64,000 nucleotides of DNA. It comes from Vagococcus allomyrinae (GTDB lineage Bacteria > Bacillota > Bacilli > Lactobacillales > Vagococcaceae). Made by a program: the position numbers and the translations under genes. The notes below the pieces were generated by a model. It did not search any database. It was not told the DNA's origin and worked only from the letters and a program-made list of their open reading frames with translations. The first letter of the stretch is position 1; every line of letters begins with the position of its first letter. The stretch spans positions 1 through 64,000 of the forward strand of contig NZ_JAEEGA010000001.1 of assembly GCF_017829975.1 (NCBI RefSeq), in the 5' to 3' direction. Of the stretch, positions 53,079-62,388 are shown in pieces.

Positions 53079-53107
53079 CGATGGCAAACTGTCATCGATT
53101 CTATAAT
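53079..53107 (+). promoter_or_regulatory. WxL operon promoter with candidate operator
   Basis: CGATG-N9-CATCG (53079-53097) is an inverted repeat directly upstream of TATAAT at 53102-53107. The repeat covers where the -35 should be, and no good -35 is seen, which suggests activation or repression by a bound dimer. Confidence 0.5.
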
Positions 53108-53179
53108 GCAAGAAAATGGAAAGAATGGAGCGTGTATAACTACCAAAGGATATTGAGCCTTTAATAAAGGAGGAAAAGA

Positions 53180-53494
53180 ATGAATTTAAAAAAGAAGTTC
53201 ACTATTGTTCAGCTGTTTTTATGCTGTTGGCTTCTTTTGGCTCCTGCATCTACGAGCATGGCAAGTGAAATGACCGTTGATGTGGGAATTGAATTTGAAG
53301 ATGTACCAGTTCAGAAAGTCGAAGATCCACCTACCAAAGAACCAACAAAAAAAGTAGTGGGGCCCTCTAAAAAAGTGGTGACTTTGCCACAAACGGGAGA
53401 AGTAGCAAATCGCAGCATACTCAGTATTGGTGGCTTGCTGCTGATTAGCGTTAGTTGCGTTGTTGGCACTCGGATGAAAGGGGAAAAAGAATGA
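53180..53494 (+). CDS. Small LPXTG-anchored surface protein
   Basis: This 104-residue protein has a signal peptide (hydrophobic to about residue 28, ending STSMASE), a short Lys/Pro/Glu/Thr-rich stalk, the sortase signal LPQTGE near residue 72, a hydrophobic segment and a charged tail RMKGEKE. Small LPXTG proteins of this type are regular members of WxL clusters. AAAGGAGGAAAAG precedes the start; the next gene overlaps its stop by four bases. Confidence 0.92.
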   Translation: MNLKKKFTIVQLFLCCWLLLAPASTSMASEMTVDVGIEFEDVPVQKVEDPPTKEPTKKVVGPSKKVVTLPQTGEVANRSILSIGGLLLISVSCVVGTRMKGEKE

Positions 53495-54183
53495 AGCAAG
53501 CAACCATCATCAGATGTGTGATGACCACCGCGGTCGCCATTTCACCTGTAACAGCCTTGGGTCAAGATGTTGGCGGCAACGCAGATACTACGTTTAAAGC
53601 TAATTCTAATGTCATTCAACCTGTTGACCCGGGGGACGATAAAGAAATTATCCCTGTTTATCCACCAACTGCCGGTCCACTGAGCATTAATTATGCCTCA
53701 AGTATTAGTTTTGGGAAACAAACCATTACGAATAATGACCGGATATTTCATGCCGATATGGATCTGTTTACCCAAAAGGAGACAGGCGAGACTCGTCAGA
53801 GTCCAAATTTTGTTCAGGTCACTGATTTAAGAGGGACTGGTACTGGTTGGGTCCTGAGTGTTCGCCAAAATGGACCATTGCTGAATGAAAAAGGAACAAG
53901 CTTAGCAGGCGCTACTTTATCCGTTTCAGCAGTTTCTGTTAAAGCTCAACATGGTCAAGAGGAACTGGTCATGGAATCAGTGGTTAAGGATTTAGCAGAA
54001 GATGGCAGTAAACAAACGATTTTAACTACAACAGCAGGAAAAGGGATGGGGACTTGGAATGTTTATCTTGGATCTGAAAGTGATGTAACACAAGGAGTTA
54101 AATTGGTTGTTCCAAAAAACCAACCAAAAGAGGGCGGAAAATACTTTACTACCCTAACGTGGTTATTAGAAGATGTTCTTTAA
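53491..54183 (+). CDS. WxL-domain surface protein 1
   Basis: This 230-residue secreted protein has a signal peptide ending near ALGQD and a C-terminal WxL domain. The two domain motifs are GTGWVLSV in the middle and LTWLLEDVL at the very end. WxL domains bind peptidoglycan non-covalently. The strand motif LSINYASSISFGKQ is the equivalent of LRIQFVP-FG in the later paralogues. ATG 53491 overlaps the stop of the LPXTG gene; the longer frame from 53455 lies inside that gene and would lack a proper signal peptide. Confidence 0.9.
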   Translation: MKQATIIRCVMTTAVAISPVTALGQDVGGNADTTFKANSNVIQPVDPGDDKEIIPVYPPTAGPLSINYASSISFGKQTITNNDRIFHADMDLFTQKETGETRQSPNFVQVTDLRGTGTGWVLSVRQNGPLLNEKGTSLAGATLSVSAVSVKAQHGQEELVMESVVKDLAEDGSKQTILTTTAGKGMGTWNVYLGSESDVTQGVKLVVPKNQPKEGGKYFTTLTWLLEDVL

Positions 54184-54204
54184 AAGAAAAGGGAGTTGAA
54201 ATAC

Positions 54205-54981
54205 TTGAAAAAGATCAATACAACAACAGTACTTTGCGCATTAGCTTTATCCGCAGTTGTCGCGCCGAGCGTTAGCTCAGCAGCTAATCAAAGTGTTAAT
54301 GGTGATGCGAAAGTTGAATTTAAAGCAGGCGTTAATACACCTGTCAACCCAGTGGACCCAGAAGATAAAGAGCCAAAACCAGTTGATCCAACTGAACCAG
54401 ATACAGAAAAACCAGTTGTCTATCCTGGCGGGGCTTTACGAATTAATCACATTCCAACCATCTCTTTTGGCGTCAATGAAATCTCAGCAAAGCAGGCAGA
54501 TTATTTTGCTCAGTTCGAGAAAGTGAAAGACCTTGAAAGTGGGACAGTCAAAGAAAAGGCTAGCTATGTTGAAGTCGCAGACGAAAGTGGCGAATTCAAA
54601 GGATGGGCTGTCAAGGTGTCCAGCGATGGTGTCTTTAGATCAGCGAAAGGCAATATTGACGGAACAATTACGTTAAGCAGTGCTGCCTTACGTGGGTTGA
54701 ATGGTATGGACGGACAAGTTGATAAAGCACCAGTAGCCAACGGCACAGTGATTGTTGGCAAAGATGCGCCAACAGCAGAAGTTCTTAAAGCAGAGGCCGG
54801 CAAAGGGTATAACACCTGGCAAGTTGTTTATGGGAATTCGGTAACAGGTAATACCGTTAAAGGCAGTGACGATACAATTAGAAACGCTGCTGTTAAGTTA
54901 ACGGTTCCTGAAGGTCAAGCCGTATATGCAGGAGAAGAGTACACAGCTAGCCTTGTTTGGACGTTGGAGCAAGGATTATAA
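54205..54981 (+). CDS. WxL-domain surface protein 2
   Basis: This 258-residue secreted WxL protein has a signal peptide ending VSSAANQ, then a Pro/Asp/Glu-rich linker (PVNPVDPEDKEPKPVDP). LRINHIPTISFG follows. The first motif is GWAVKV (Trp-x-Val rather than Trp-x-Leu) and the last is LVWTLEQGL. The start is probably TTG 54205, nine bases after GGGAG; the TTG at 54196 abuts the ribosome site. The gap to WxL protein 1 is 21 bases. Confidence 0.9.
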   Translation: MKKINTTTVLCALALSAVVAPSVSSAANQSVNGDAKVEFKAGVNTPVNPVDPEDKEPKPVDPTEPDTEKPVVYPGGALRINHIPTISFGVNEISAKQADYFAQFEKVKDLESGTVKEKASYVEVADESGEFKGWAVKVSSDGVFRSAKGNIDGTITLSSAALRGLNGMDGQVDKAPVANGTVIVGKDAPTAEVLKAEAGKGYNTWQVVYGNSVTGNTVKGSDDTIRNAAVKLTVPEGQAVYAGEEYTASLVWTLEQGL

Positions 54982-55027
54982 GCGTTTTGCTAGCTAACCA
55001 ATGAGTTGCATTATAGGAGGAAATAGG

Positions 55028-55825
55028 ATGAAAAAAACAGTAAGTGGGATGATGTTTTGTGGTGCTCTACTAATGGTTGGGACGACTGCTTTGGCAGATG
55101 ACGCCACAACAACAGGTACAGTTAAGTTTACCACAAGCACGGATAAGGATGGTCAAATTGCCAAGCCAGAAGTACCAGGCGAAATTATTGAGCCTGAAGG
55201 TGGCAAACAAACATCAGGTGATTTACGGATCCAATTTGTGCCAGATTTTAATTTTGGCACAAATGAAATTGAAGTAGGACAACAAGTCTTCAATCCGATC
55301 TTGCAGAAATATACCTTTGAAGATGCGGCTAAACCTGGCGATCACTACATGCCTCAATTTATCCAAGTGACGGATGTCCGTGGGAAAAAACAAGGCTGGA
55401 AATTAACAGTGTCAGCTTCCACCTTTAAAACGACTGAAGTAGCAGGGGCGTACGATGAGTTACCTTACGCCAAAATCTCGTTAAAACAAGCAAAATTATC
55501 AAATGATGTGTATGACACAACAGAAATCAGTAGTAAAGTTAGGACATTTGGCGATACTGGTGTGTTGGAAATCCCAACGGACGCTGGTCAATCTAAACTA
55601 GTGATGCAAACGAAAACGGACGATGCGGCCTCAACAACAGATGGGTCACGTACCTCAATCGTTTTAGATAATGGCTATGATAAAACACGGGATTACTTAG
55701 CGACAGATAAGAACCAACAAGTGACCTTAACTAAGACAAACAAAGATATTCCCGTAGTGGGAGACTCTGGTCAAGCGAAAGAGTATACCTCAATCATTAC
55801 GTGGACATTAACAGATGGTATTTAA
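55028..55825 (+). CDS. WxL-domain surface protein 3
   Basis: This 265-residue secreted WxL protein has a signal peptide ending TALAD, LRIQFVPDFNFG near residue 65, first motif QGWKLTVSA and last motif ITWTLTDGI. A frame opens at 55001, but AGGAGGAAATAG before the ATG at 55028 and the Lys-Lys signal start fix it. It is most like WxL proteins 4 to 6, with which it forms a recent-looking duplicated set. Confidence 0.92.
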   Translation: MKKTVSGMMFCGALLMVGTTALADDATTTGTVKFTTSTDKDGQIAKPEVPGEIIEPEGGKQTSGDLRIQFVPDFNFGTNEIEVGQQVFNPILQKYTFEDAAKPGDHYMPQFIQVTDVRGKKQGWKLTVSASTFKTTEVAGAYDELPYAKISLKQAKLSNDVYDTTEISSKVRTFGDTGVLEIPTDAGQSKLVMQTKTDDAASTTDGSRTSIVLDNGYDKTRDYLATDKNQQVTLTKTNKDIPVVGDSGQAKEYTSIITWTLTDGI

Positions 55826-55844
55826 TCAAGGAGGATGTAATAGG

Positions 55845-56651
55845 ATGAAAAAAGTAACAGGATTAGTTAGTTTATGTGCCTTAGCGCTAGTCGTTGGCCC
55901 ATCAGCTTTAGCCGCAAATGTTGGCTTGCCGTTGGATACGAAAGGGTCAATTACTTTTACAGATGGCGATCCCTCAGAAACAGGGAAGATTGTTAAACCG
56001 AATGAAAATGATTTAGATGGCTCAAAAGAAGAAGTCATTGATTTAGATGGTAAAGGAACAGCTGGGACAGGGCCATTGAGAATTCAATTTGTACCTAACT
56101 TTGAATTTGGAACGAAAGCGGGTTTTACATCAGATGCCCAAGTCCAAAATGTTCAAGTTATTGATTATAAACTAGCTGATGGCTCAGCTAGTGGCAAGAA
56201 AATTGCCCCGTTTGTTCAAGTGACAAACAACACTGGTAACACTGCTATTAGATGGACATTAAGCGCTAAAGCAACGACTTTCCAAGAATCAGATGCTTCA
56301 GGCAATCCTGTCTCAGGCGGTCACATCTTAACAGGGGCTCATATCTCATTAGATGGTAGCACGTTGACGACAACTAAAGGAACAACCGCAAATGCTGGTG
56401 CCTTGGCAGCAGGACAAGTCGCTGGAACAGCGATTCCAACAGACGGATCAACGGTTGTTGTCTTACGTTCAACAGGGGACACCAATGGTAAGCAAGTTTC
56501 CAACGTTTTCCATAATGGCTATTCAGAAGCTGGTACATATGCAACAGGTGATACAGCTGGCGTCAAATTTGTGAAGCCAGCCGGCGAATCAGCTCGTGCC
56601 AGTGTTAATTACAAATCAACAATTACATGGACACTAACAGATAGTTTATAA
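55845..56651 (+). CDS. WxL-domain surface protein 4
   Basis: This 268-residue secreted WxL protein has a signal peptide ending SALAAN, LRIQFVPNFEFGTK, first motif RWTLSAKA and last motif ITWTLTDSL. It shares the opening MKKVTGLVSLCALALVVGPS with WxL protein 5. AAGGAGGATGTAATAGG precedes the ATG at 55845. It is followed by a strong hairpin (56662-56685). Confidence 0.92.
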   Translation: MKKVTGLVSLCALALVVGPSALAANVGLPLDTKGSITFTDGDPSETGKIVKPNENDLDGSKEEVIDLDGKGTAGTGPLRIQFVPNFEFGTKAGFTSDAQVQNVQVIDYKLADGSASGKKIAPFVQVTNNTGNTAIRWTLSAKATTFQESDASGNPVSGGHILTGAHISLDGSTLTTTKGTTANAGALAAGQVAGTAIPTDGSTVVVLRSTGDTNGKQVSNVFHNGYSEAGTYATGDTAGVKFVKPAGESARASVNYKSTITWTLTDSL

Positions 56652-56661
56652 AAAAATAACA

Positions 56662-56685
56662 GCTTGTCTGTCTCGACAGACAAGC
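56662..56685 (+). other. Hairpin inside the WxL operon
   Basis: GCTTGTCTGTC and GACAGACAAGC are perfect complements around two bases. There is no T-run, so partial termination or mRNA stabilisation is more likely than full termination. Confidence 0.6.
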
Positions 56686-56707
56686 GCAATTAAAAGGGGA
56701 AAATACG

Positions 56708-57511
56708 ATGAAAAAAATGACTGGATTATTTAGTTTATGTGCCGTGGCACTATTAGTTGCACCCACGGCTTTAGCAGCACCTGTTCTTAACAATGAAGAT
56801 CTTGCTACAGAAGGTTCTGTTAAATTTATCAAAGATACAGATCAAAATAAAACTGGGACGATTAACCAACCAGATGAAACAGGTCAAATTCCAGGCGTAA
56901 TCGAATTACCTGGTGAAGGGAACTCGGGGAAAGGCTTATTGCGCATTCAGTTTGTACCCAATTTCAAATTTGGGACAAAAGAAGGGATTAGTGCTGCTAG
57001 AACGGAAATGCCGGTTAAATTATTAGAATATAACAAAGAAGGCAGCGCAACAAAAGAAAACATTGCACCATTTGTTCAAGTAACAGATGAGCGTGGTTTA
57101 GATGGGGCAGCAGCGAAATGGGAGCTGACAGTAAAGGCCACGCCATTTACCGCAGATGTTGCTGGTGGGACAGATGTGTTAGCTAACTGTAAAATCATCT
57201 TAAAACAAAGCACATTGACAATGGATTATAAAACGTCAGCAGAAGCTGGCACTTTTGTCACAGGTCAAGCAGCTAATGCTGAAATCATTACAGATAATGC
57301 AACAAGCACAAAAGTGTTAGGAACGGCTTTAAACAAGAGCACAAATGGCTTCCAAGCTTCAAATGTTTTCTATGATGGTTACCAGAAAGATAAAACTTAC
57401 ACTGAGTCAACCACAAGTGGTGTGACATTTATCAAAGAAGCAGGCCAAGCGCCGATTGAAAATGCTGAATACAAATCAACACTAAAATGGACATTATCAG
57501 ACGCATTATAA
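56708..57511 (+). CDS. WxL-domain surface protein 5
   Basis: This 267-residue secreted WxL protein is a close paralogue of protein 4, with the opening MKKMTGLFSLCAVALLVAPT, LRIQFVPNFKFGTK, first motif KWELTVKA and last motif LKWTLSDAL. An AAAAGGGGAAAA ribosome site precedes the ATG. Protein 4 and protein 5 probably arose by a recent duplication. Confidence 0.92.
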   Translation: MKKMTGLFSLCAVALLVAPTALAAPVLNNEDLATEGSVKFIKDTDQNKTGTINQPDETGQIPGVIELPGEGNSGKGLLRIQFVPNFKFGTKEGISAARTEMPVKLLEYNKEGSATKENIAPFVQVTDERGLDGAAAKWELTVKATPFTADVAGGTDVLANCKIILKQSTLTMDYKTSAEAGTFVTGQAANAEIITDNATSTKVLGTALNKSTNGFQASNVFYDGYQKDKTYTESTTSGVTFIKEAGQAPIENAEYKSTLKWTLSDAL

Positions 57512-57536
57512 TAAACAATGAACGGGGAAATCTAGG

Positions 57537-58328
57537 ATGAAAACAACAAAATTAATGACAACATTAGCATTAGGTAGTATTTTGCTATCAGCAGGTGCTT
57601 TGAATGCAGCCGCAGCTGGTGGTTCAGCAGACACAAATGGATCGGTAAAATTTAAGACACAAGATACAGATAGTACCGGGGTTGTGACAAAACCTGACAC
57701 TGAAGGCGAAATTATCGAAACAGAGACAGACAAGCAAACAACTGGTCCATTGCGTTTAACGCATATTCCAGATTTTGACTTCACGACGGTTGACATCAAG
57801 TCTGATACCTTTTTAGCGAATGCGTTATTAGAAAAATACAATTTACCAGGTAATGCTGACAAACAAGATATCTCACACTTTGTACAAGTGGAAGATGTTC
57901 GTGGAATTAAAGCAGGCTGGAAAGTCAGTGTTAAAGCCTCACAGTTCTTACCAAGTAATCCGGCTGACAATGTACCTTTAGCCAATACTCACATCGTGTT
58001 GCAAGAAGGCCAAGTCTTCAATACACGGATGGATGCAGCGACAGTGGCCACCACAGTTGGTGGCTTTACCAAAGGAACCGCCCTTAAAAATGATGGTAGT
58101 TCCATTACATTATTAGAAACATTGGCCAATAAAAATACGGACAGCTCAAAAACATCACTTGTCTTTAACGATGCCTATACAGGGACGGCGGCTTCTGCTG
58201 GAAGTGTTGAAAAAGATGGCAAAAAGTACAATCCAGGAGCGCAATTGAACGTGATTGGGACGGATGAAAAAGCAAAAGACGAAACATACACAGCAACATT
58301 AACATGGACGATCACAGAAGCACCGTAA
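57537..58328 (+). CDS. WxL-domain surface protein 6
   Basis: This 263-residue secreted WxL protein has a signal peptide ending LNAAAAGG, then LRLTHIPDFDFTTVDI. Both WxL motifs are relaxed: GWKVSVKA in the middle and LTWTITEAP at the end, with Val and Ile in place of Leu. It is the last of the six small WxL genes before the interacting-protein gene. GGGGAAATCTAGG precedes the start. Confidence 0.9.
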   Translation: MKTTKLMTTLALGSILLSAGALNAAAAGGSADTNGSVKFKTQDTDSTGVVTKPDTEGEIIETETDKQTTGPLRLTHIPDFDFTTVDIKSDTFLANALLEKYNLPGNADKQDISHFVQVEDVRGIKAGWKVSVKASQFLPSNPADNVPLANTHIVLQEGQVFNTRMDAATVATTVGGFTKGTALKNDGSSITLLETLANKNTDSSKTSLVFNDAYTGTAASAGSVEKDGKKYNPGAQLNVIGTDEKAKDETYTATLTWTITEAP

Positions 58329-58339
58329 AAATATGGTGT

Positions 58340-58373
58340 CTGAGTTAATTAGACTTAGCGCTAATTAACTCAG
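58340..58373 (+). other. Hairpin after the sixth WxL gene
   Basis: CTGAGTTAATTAG and CTAATTAACTCAG are perfect 13-base complements around an eight-base loop, 12 bases after the stop codon. There is no T-run. Confidence 0.65.
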
Positions 58374-58531
58374 TACATGTGTGATCACAGCCGTAAGATT
58401 GTGGAAATAGATTGAAAGTAATAGGGTGACTTTTCCTTTTTCCAGAGGTTTACATGAGATATAAATGACTACTGGGCTGACTGTTTTGTTCAACTGTTTA
58501 GTTGGCATAAATTTATTAAGGACGTGGAAAA

Positions 58532-59629
58532 ATGAACAACAAATTAATTAAACTCATTATGAGTATCATCTTATTTTTAAGTATCGGGTTAGGTGTGAGT
58601 GGGATAGCATTTGCTGATAGCACCCCTCTCTCGGTCAAAGCAATCTTACCGGAAAATCAATTTGACAAAAGTGTGTCTTACTATAATTTGATGATGAAAG
58701 CAGGCGCTACTCAAGAAATTGAGCTACAACTTTTCAATTCCTCTGAGGTGGAGACGGTGGCAGAAGTCACCTTAACGGCTGCTACGACCAATGATAATGG
58801 CTTGATCGATTATAACTTACCTGATAAGGACATCGATGCAAGTTTGTTGTACCCTTTTAACAAAATCGCATCAACACCAAAAGAAGTGACCATTCCCGCT
58901 AAAAGTGACGTGATTACCAAAATTAAAATCGAGATGCCAGTAGTTGAGTATGACGGCATGATTTTAGGCGGTATTAATGTTAAGTCTAAAAAACAAGAGT
59001 CGGAAGAGTCTGAAAAAAAGTCAGGTGGCATGAAGATTGAAAATGAAATGAGTTATGCCATTGGGGTTGTCTTACGGGAGAATGAAAATTCAGTGATGAC
59101 GGACATGTTGCTAGATCGAGTATATGCTAGTGCTGTGATGGGAACCAATACGACCAAAGCAACTTTACAAAATCCAACATCAGCTGTTATGGAAGAGGTT
59201 GCGATTGAAGGGAAGGTTTACAAAAAGGGCAGTGATACAGTTCTCTTTGAAACAAAAAAGGAAGGGTATCGCATGGCGCCTAACTCCAGTTTTGATTTTG
59301 GAATTGGGTTGGGTAATAAACCTTATGTGACTGGTGACTATGTGATGAAGATCACCGCAACAAGTGACCCAAAAGATAGTAAAGACGGCGAAAAACAAAC
59401 GTGGAATTTGGAAAAAGAATTTCATGTGTCAGCGGCAGAAGCGAAAGCATTAAATGATGCCTCAGCTGTCGAACTAGAAAAGGACTACTTGGGATACATC
59501 ATCATTGGCGGCATATCGGCAGCTGTTTTAGTGGCAGGGATTATCACCGTGGTGATGGTGCGCAATAAGAAAAAACAAGAAGCTTTGAGAGTTGCCAAAA
59601 AACGCAAACGTAAATCAAGTAAGAGATAG
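58532..59629 (+). CDS. WxL-interacting protein (DUF916 plus DUF3324)
   Basis: This 365-residue protein is the membrane partner of WxL proteins. The signal peptide ends IAFADST. The DUF916 domain (about residues 30-150: FDKSVSYYNLMMKAG, EYDGMILGGINV) and the DUF3324 domain (about 165-310: SYAIGVVLRE, LQNPTSAVMEEVAIEGKVY, MAPNSSFDFGI) follow. A C-terminal membrane helix near residues 325-347 is followed by a very basic tail. Proteins of this type bind both peptidoglycan and WxL proteins. It sits in its usual place among WxL genes. Confidence 0.94.
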   Translation: MNNKLIKLIMSIILFLSIGLGVSGIAFADSTPLSVKAILPENQFDKSVSYYNLMMKAGATQEIELQLFNSSEVETVAEVTLTAATTNDNGLIDYNLPDKDIDASLLYPFNKIASTPKEVTIPAKSDVITKIKIEMPVVEYDGMILGGINVKSKKQESEESEKKSGGMKIENEMSYAIGVVLRENENSVMTDMLLDRVYASAVMGTNTTKATLQNPTSAVMEEVAIEGKVYKKGSDTVLFETKKEGYRMAPNSSFDFGIGLGNKPYVTGDYVMKITATSDPKDSKDGEKQTWNLEKEFHVSAAEAKALNDASAVELEKDYLGYIIIGGISAAVLVAGIITVVMVRNKKKQEALRVAKKRKRKSSKR

Positions 59630-59654
59630 ACAGTCAGTTGAATGTGTAGCACCT

Positions 59655-59689
59655 CCACTGTCTGAATAAAAATATGACTCAGGCAGTGG
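59655..59689 (+). other. Hairpin between the DUF916 gene and the large WxL gene
   Basis: CCACTGTCTGA pairs with TCAGGCAGTGG (one G-U pair) without a T-run. It is the third such hairpin in the cluster. Confidence 0.5.
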
Positions 59690-59718
59690 TTATTGATTCC
59701 TGAGAAAGGAGCAAGCGT

Positions 59719-62388
59719 GTGAAGAAACATAGAAAGAGTCTTAGTATTGGCCTTGTTTTAGGAGTATTAACAATGCTAGTTGGAGGCTACGTGATAAATT
59801 TGAAACCAATGACATTATTAGTTGCTGAAGAGATAATTTCCTCAGCTGAAGAGGCTACGGTTGACTTAGAAGAAGCGGATGAAACTGAGGTGTCAGATTC
59901 TAAAGGTGTTAATGATGGTGCAAAAAACTTAAGTTCTCTTTTAGGTCCGCCAGCATTATTTGCTGCTACCTCAATGGCAGATCGTCATACTGAATTATTA
60001 GCTGATGGCTGGACTACCATGACCAGCAATACAGCTTTTGACGTTGAGATTCCAGGGGATTCAAAAGGAGGCTTATTGCGTTATTATTTTGGTCCGCCGA
60101 GCTTCAAGGGAATTGCATTGCCGACAACAACGGCCAATCAATTTTTACGAATCCCAAGTATCGATTATGTCTACCAGGCTACAAGGGCAAATGGTACTAA
60201 ATTTGAAAAAACTATTAACCATCTTTACATAAAATCCTCTACGTTTCATACACAACAAGGATTGATTGTTGCTCAAGGGAATACCCGTAGTGTTGTTAAA
60301 GGGGATCCGCAAAAAGCAAAAGTCTATCGAAAAACAATTGAAGGTTTAACATCAGTAAAACTGGTTTATGAAGCGACGTATTTTTATACAGGTTATAATC
60401 CCAAGTTGCTGATAGAAACGACAATGACTCCTCAAAAAGTTGGGAAAATTCGAGTGGATCAAGATGTGACAAATCTGTCAGATACTGCTGAATCCAATTT
60501 TATGCTAGGTTATTCTGAAGATACTCAGCTTGCTGGAGAAGATAATGTGCCGATTTATTATGTAGGGAATAACCGCGGGTTTTATATCAATAACTTAGGT
60601 TATTCGGCTAACCCTATTAGTTCTCAGTTTATTGGTGATTTTTATCGCTTAACTTATTTAACATCAGATAGAGATCTTGGGATTGGGCGAGCACCACAAA
60701 ACTGGTCAGCGAAAGAGTGGAATTTTTTTGACACCAGTAATTCGACACCAGCATCAGATTCTCAAAATGGCTCGCGATTTTTTAATGCAACTTATACAGG
60801 TTACACGTTGCCAACATCACTTGGCCAAGAGAATAATAATGGGGCAGCTGGATCGACAATTATTACAGGGATTGATTCAGGGGTTCACTTTAAAAATCAA
60901 CCAATGACATTAAACCCTGGTCAGACAACGGGATTTGCTTGGACAATGGGGATTGATTCAGCGAGCACTGATCCGAGAGTCGTCCTTGATAAAGACCAAG
61001 ATACGATGGAACCAGCGGACACAACGTATAACGTAACAGGGATTTGGCGAGATGATGAGGTGAAGAGTGGAACCCTTTATTATAAAATTAACGGGGGAAC
61101 TGAGATGTCAGCTGGAACTCAAACCAGTCCTAGCGTTGGGGCAGAGCAGCCATTTTCTATTCCACTAATCAAGAGTCAATTAAAAGTGGGAGCTAACACA
61201 ATTGCAGTTCGCTTTTACAATTCTGATCGCAAGACATCGCCAACGGTCACTTTAACTCTGAATATTAAAACAGCGGTTAATATTACCTATAAAGATGAGA
61301 CCGGCGCAACTTTTACACCAGATGCAAGTAAAAATGCTCCGACGAGATTGACAGGAATTGTTGGTGAAGGCTTCGATATTCCGAAGACGGATTTATCACC
61401 GGATTACAGCTTCGTTTCTGCGGCTCCTAGTCTAACAGGGATGTATACAGCTGTGGATCAGAATGTTGTGTTGACTTATAAAGAAATTCCTAAGACCAGT
61501 AAAATCAATATTTCATATGTGGATGAAAATGACAATGTGTTGACAATGCCAGCTGGCACCAAAACAACGGACACACAAATTATTGGTTCAACACACACCT
61601 ATGACGTGCCTAGCCTACTACCACTATATCAGATTACTTCGGTCACTGGTGGCACGTTAGCTGGCGCAAAAACAACTTATAACGTCACATATGGCGAAAC
61701 TGACCAAAATATCGTAGTTAAGTATCAATCAATGCCACAAACAGTTACGATGACAGTTAAATATTTTATAGCGAATACAACGACGAGTGTTACTGATTTA
61801 GCGACAAAGACACCTGTTGCTCAAGAGACTAAAACCGTGACAATTGGCGAGCTTATTACTAGTCATTCTGATTCTTATAAGAAAACGTTTGATGGTTATG
61901 ATTATGTCTCTGTTACTGGAAACACAGGTGATGTTCCAAATGCTAATTTTGAGGTTGTTTATTTTTACGAAGGTAAACTAAGTTTGGAAAATGTACCAAA
62001 AGAAGTCAGCTTTGGTCAAACTAATAAACTAATTTCGTTTGGGAAACAGACTCTTTATCCAAGTACACCAATTGAAGTTGGCATTTTGGATACCCGGGAT
62101 AGTAGCTCACAGTCGTGGGAGTTAGAATTAAGTGTGACAAAACCAATGCAAACTGCGTCCAACCAATTGCTCAAAGGCGAGTTGAAGTTTAATCAAGGTG
62201 GAACAGACATGACTTTATCAACGATACGACAAGTCGTGAGAAAGCAAGGTACAAAGAGTTTGGGACGTGAAAACCTGACCTGGTCAGGTTCTAATGACAA
62301 GGGATTATATCTTGAACAACAACCTGGCAATTTAAAAGATGTACCTTATGAGGGGACATTATCATGGCAGTTGACGGATGGTTTATAA
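59719..62388 (+). CDS. Large WxL-domain surface protein with MucBP-like repeats
   Basis: This 889-residue secreted protein starts with GTG behind AAAGGAGC. It has a basic N-terminus and hydrophobic segment, a Glu-rich stretch, then a beta-rich region of about 350 residues of no family I can name (LLRYYFGPPSFKG, FMLGYSEDTQLAG). At about residues 525-640 there are MucBP-like repeats (VNITYKDETGATFTP, INISYVDENDNVLTMPAG, MTVKYFIANTTTSVTDL). The C-terminal WxL domain has SWELELSV and the final LSWQLTDGL. It is probably the adhesive component of the complex anchored by its WxL domain. Confidence 0.9.
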   Translation: MKKHRKSLSIGLVLGVLTMLVGGYVINLKPMTLLVAEEIISSAEEATVDLEEADETEVSDSKGVNDGAKNLSSLLGPPALFAATSMADRHTELLADGWTTMTSNTAFDVEIPGDSKGGLLRYYFGPPSFKGIALPTTTANQFLRIPSIDYVYQATRANGTKFEKTINHLYIKSSTFHTQQGLIVAQGNTRSVVKGDPQKAKVYRKTIEGLTSVKLVYEATYFYTGYNPKLLIETTMTPQKVGKIRVDQDVTNLSDTAESNFMLGYSEDTQLAGEDNVPIYYVGNNRGFYINNLGYSANPISSQFIGDFYRLTYLTSDRDLGIGRAPQNWSAKEWNFFDTSNSTPASDSQNGSRFFNATYTGYTLPTSLGQENNNGAAGSTIITGIDSGVHFKNQPMTLNPGQTTGFAWTMGIDSASTDPRVVLDKDQDTMEPADTTYNVTGIWRDDEVKSGTLYYKINGGTEMSAGTQTSPSVGAEQPFSIPLIKSQLKVGANTIAVRFYNSDRKTSPTVTLTLNIKTAVNITYKDETGATFTPDASKNAPTRLTGIVGEGFDIPKTDLSPDYSFVSAAPSLTGMYTAVDQNVVLTYKEIPKTSKINISYVDENDNVLTMPAGTKTTDTQIIGSTHTYDVPSLLPLYQITSVTGGTLAGAKTTYNVTYGETDQNIVVKYQSMPQTVTMTVKYFIANTTTSVTDLATKTPVAQETKTVTIGELITSHSDSYKKTFDGYDYVSVTGNTGDVPNANFEVVYFYEGKLSLENVPKEVSFGQTNKLISFGKQTLYPSTPIEVGILDTRDSSSQSWELELSVTKPMQTASNQLLKGELKFNQGGTDMTLSTIRQVVRKQGTKSLGRENLTWSGSNDKGLYLEQQPGNLKDVPYEGTLSWQLTDGL

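Noticed and set aside
57506-57985. Minus-strand frame of 159 codons opposite the sixth WxL gene
   Set aside because: Antisense of a clearly secreted, signal-peptide-bearing gene with a good ribosome site; no promoter or family match.
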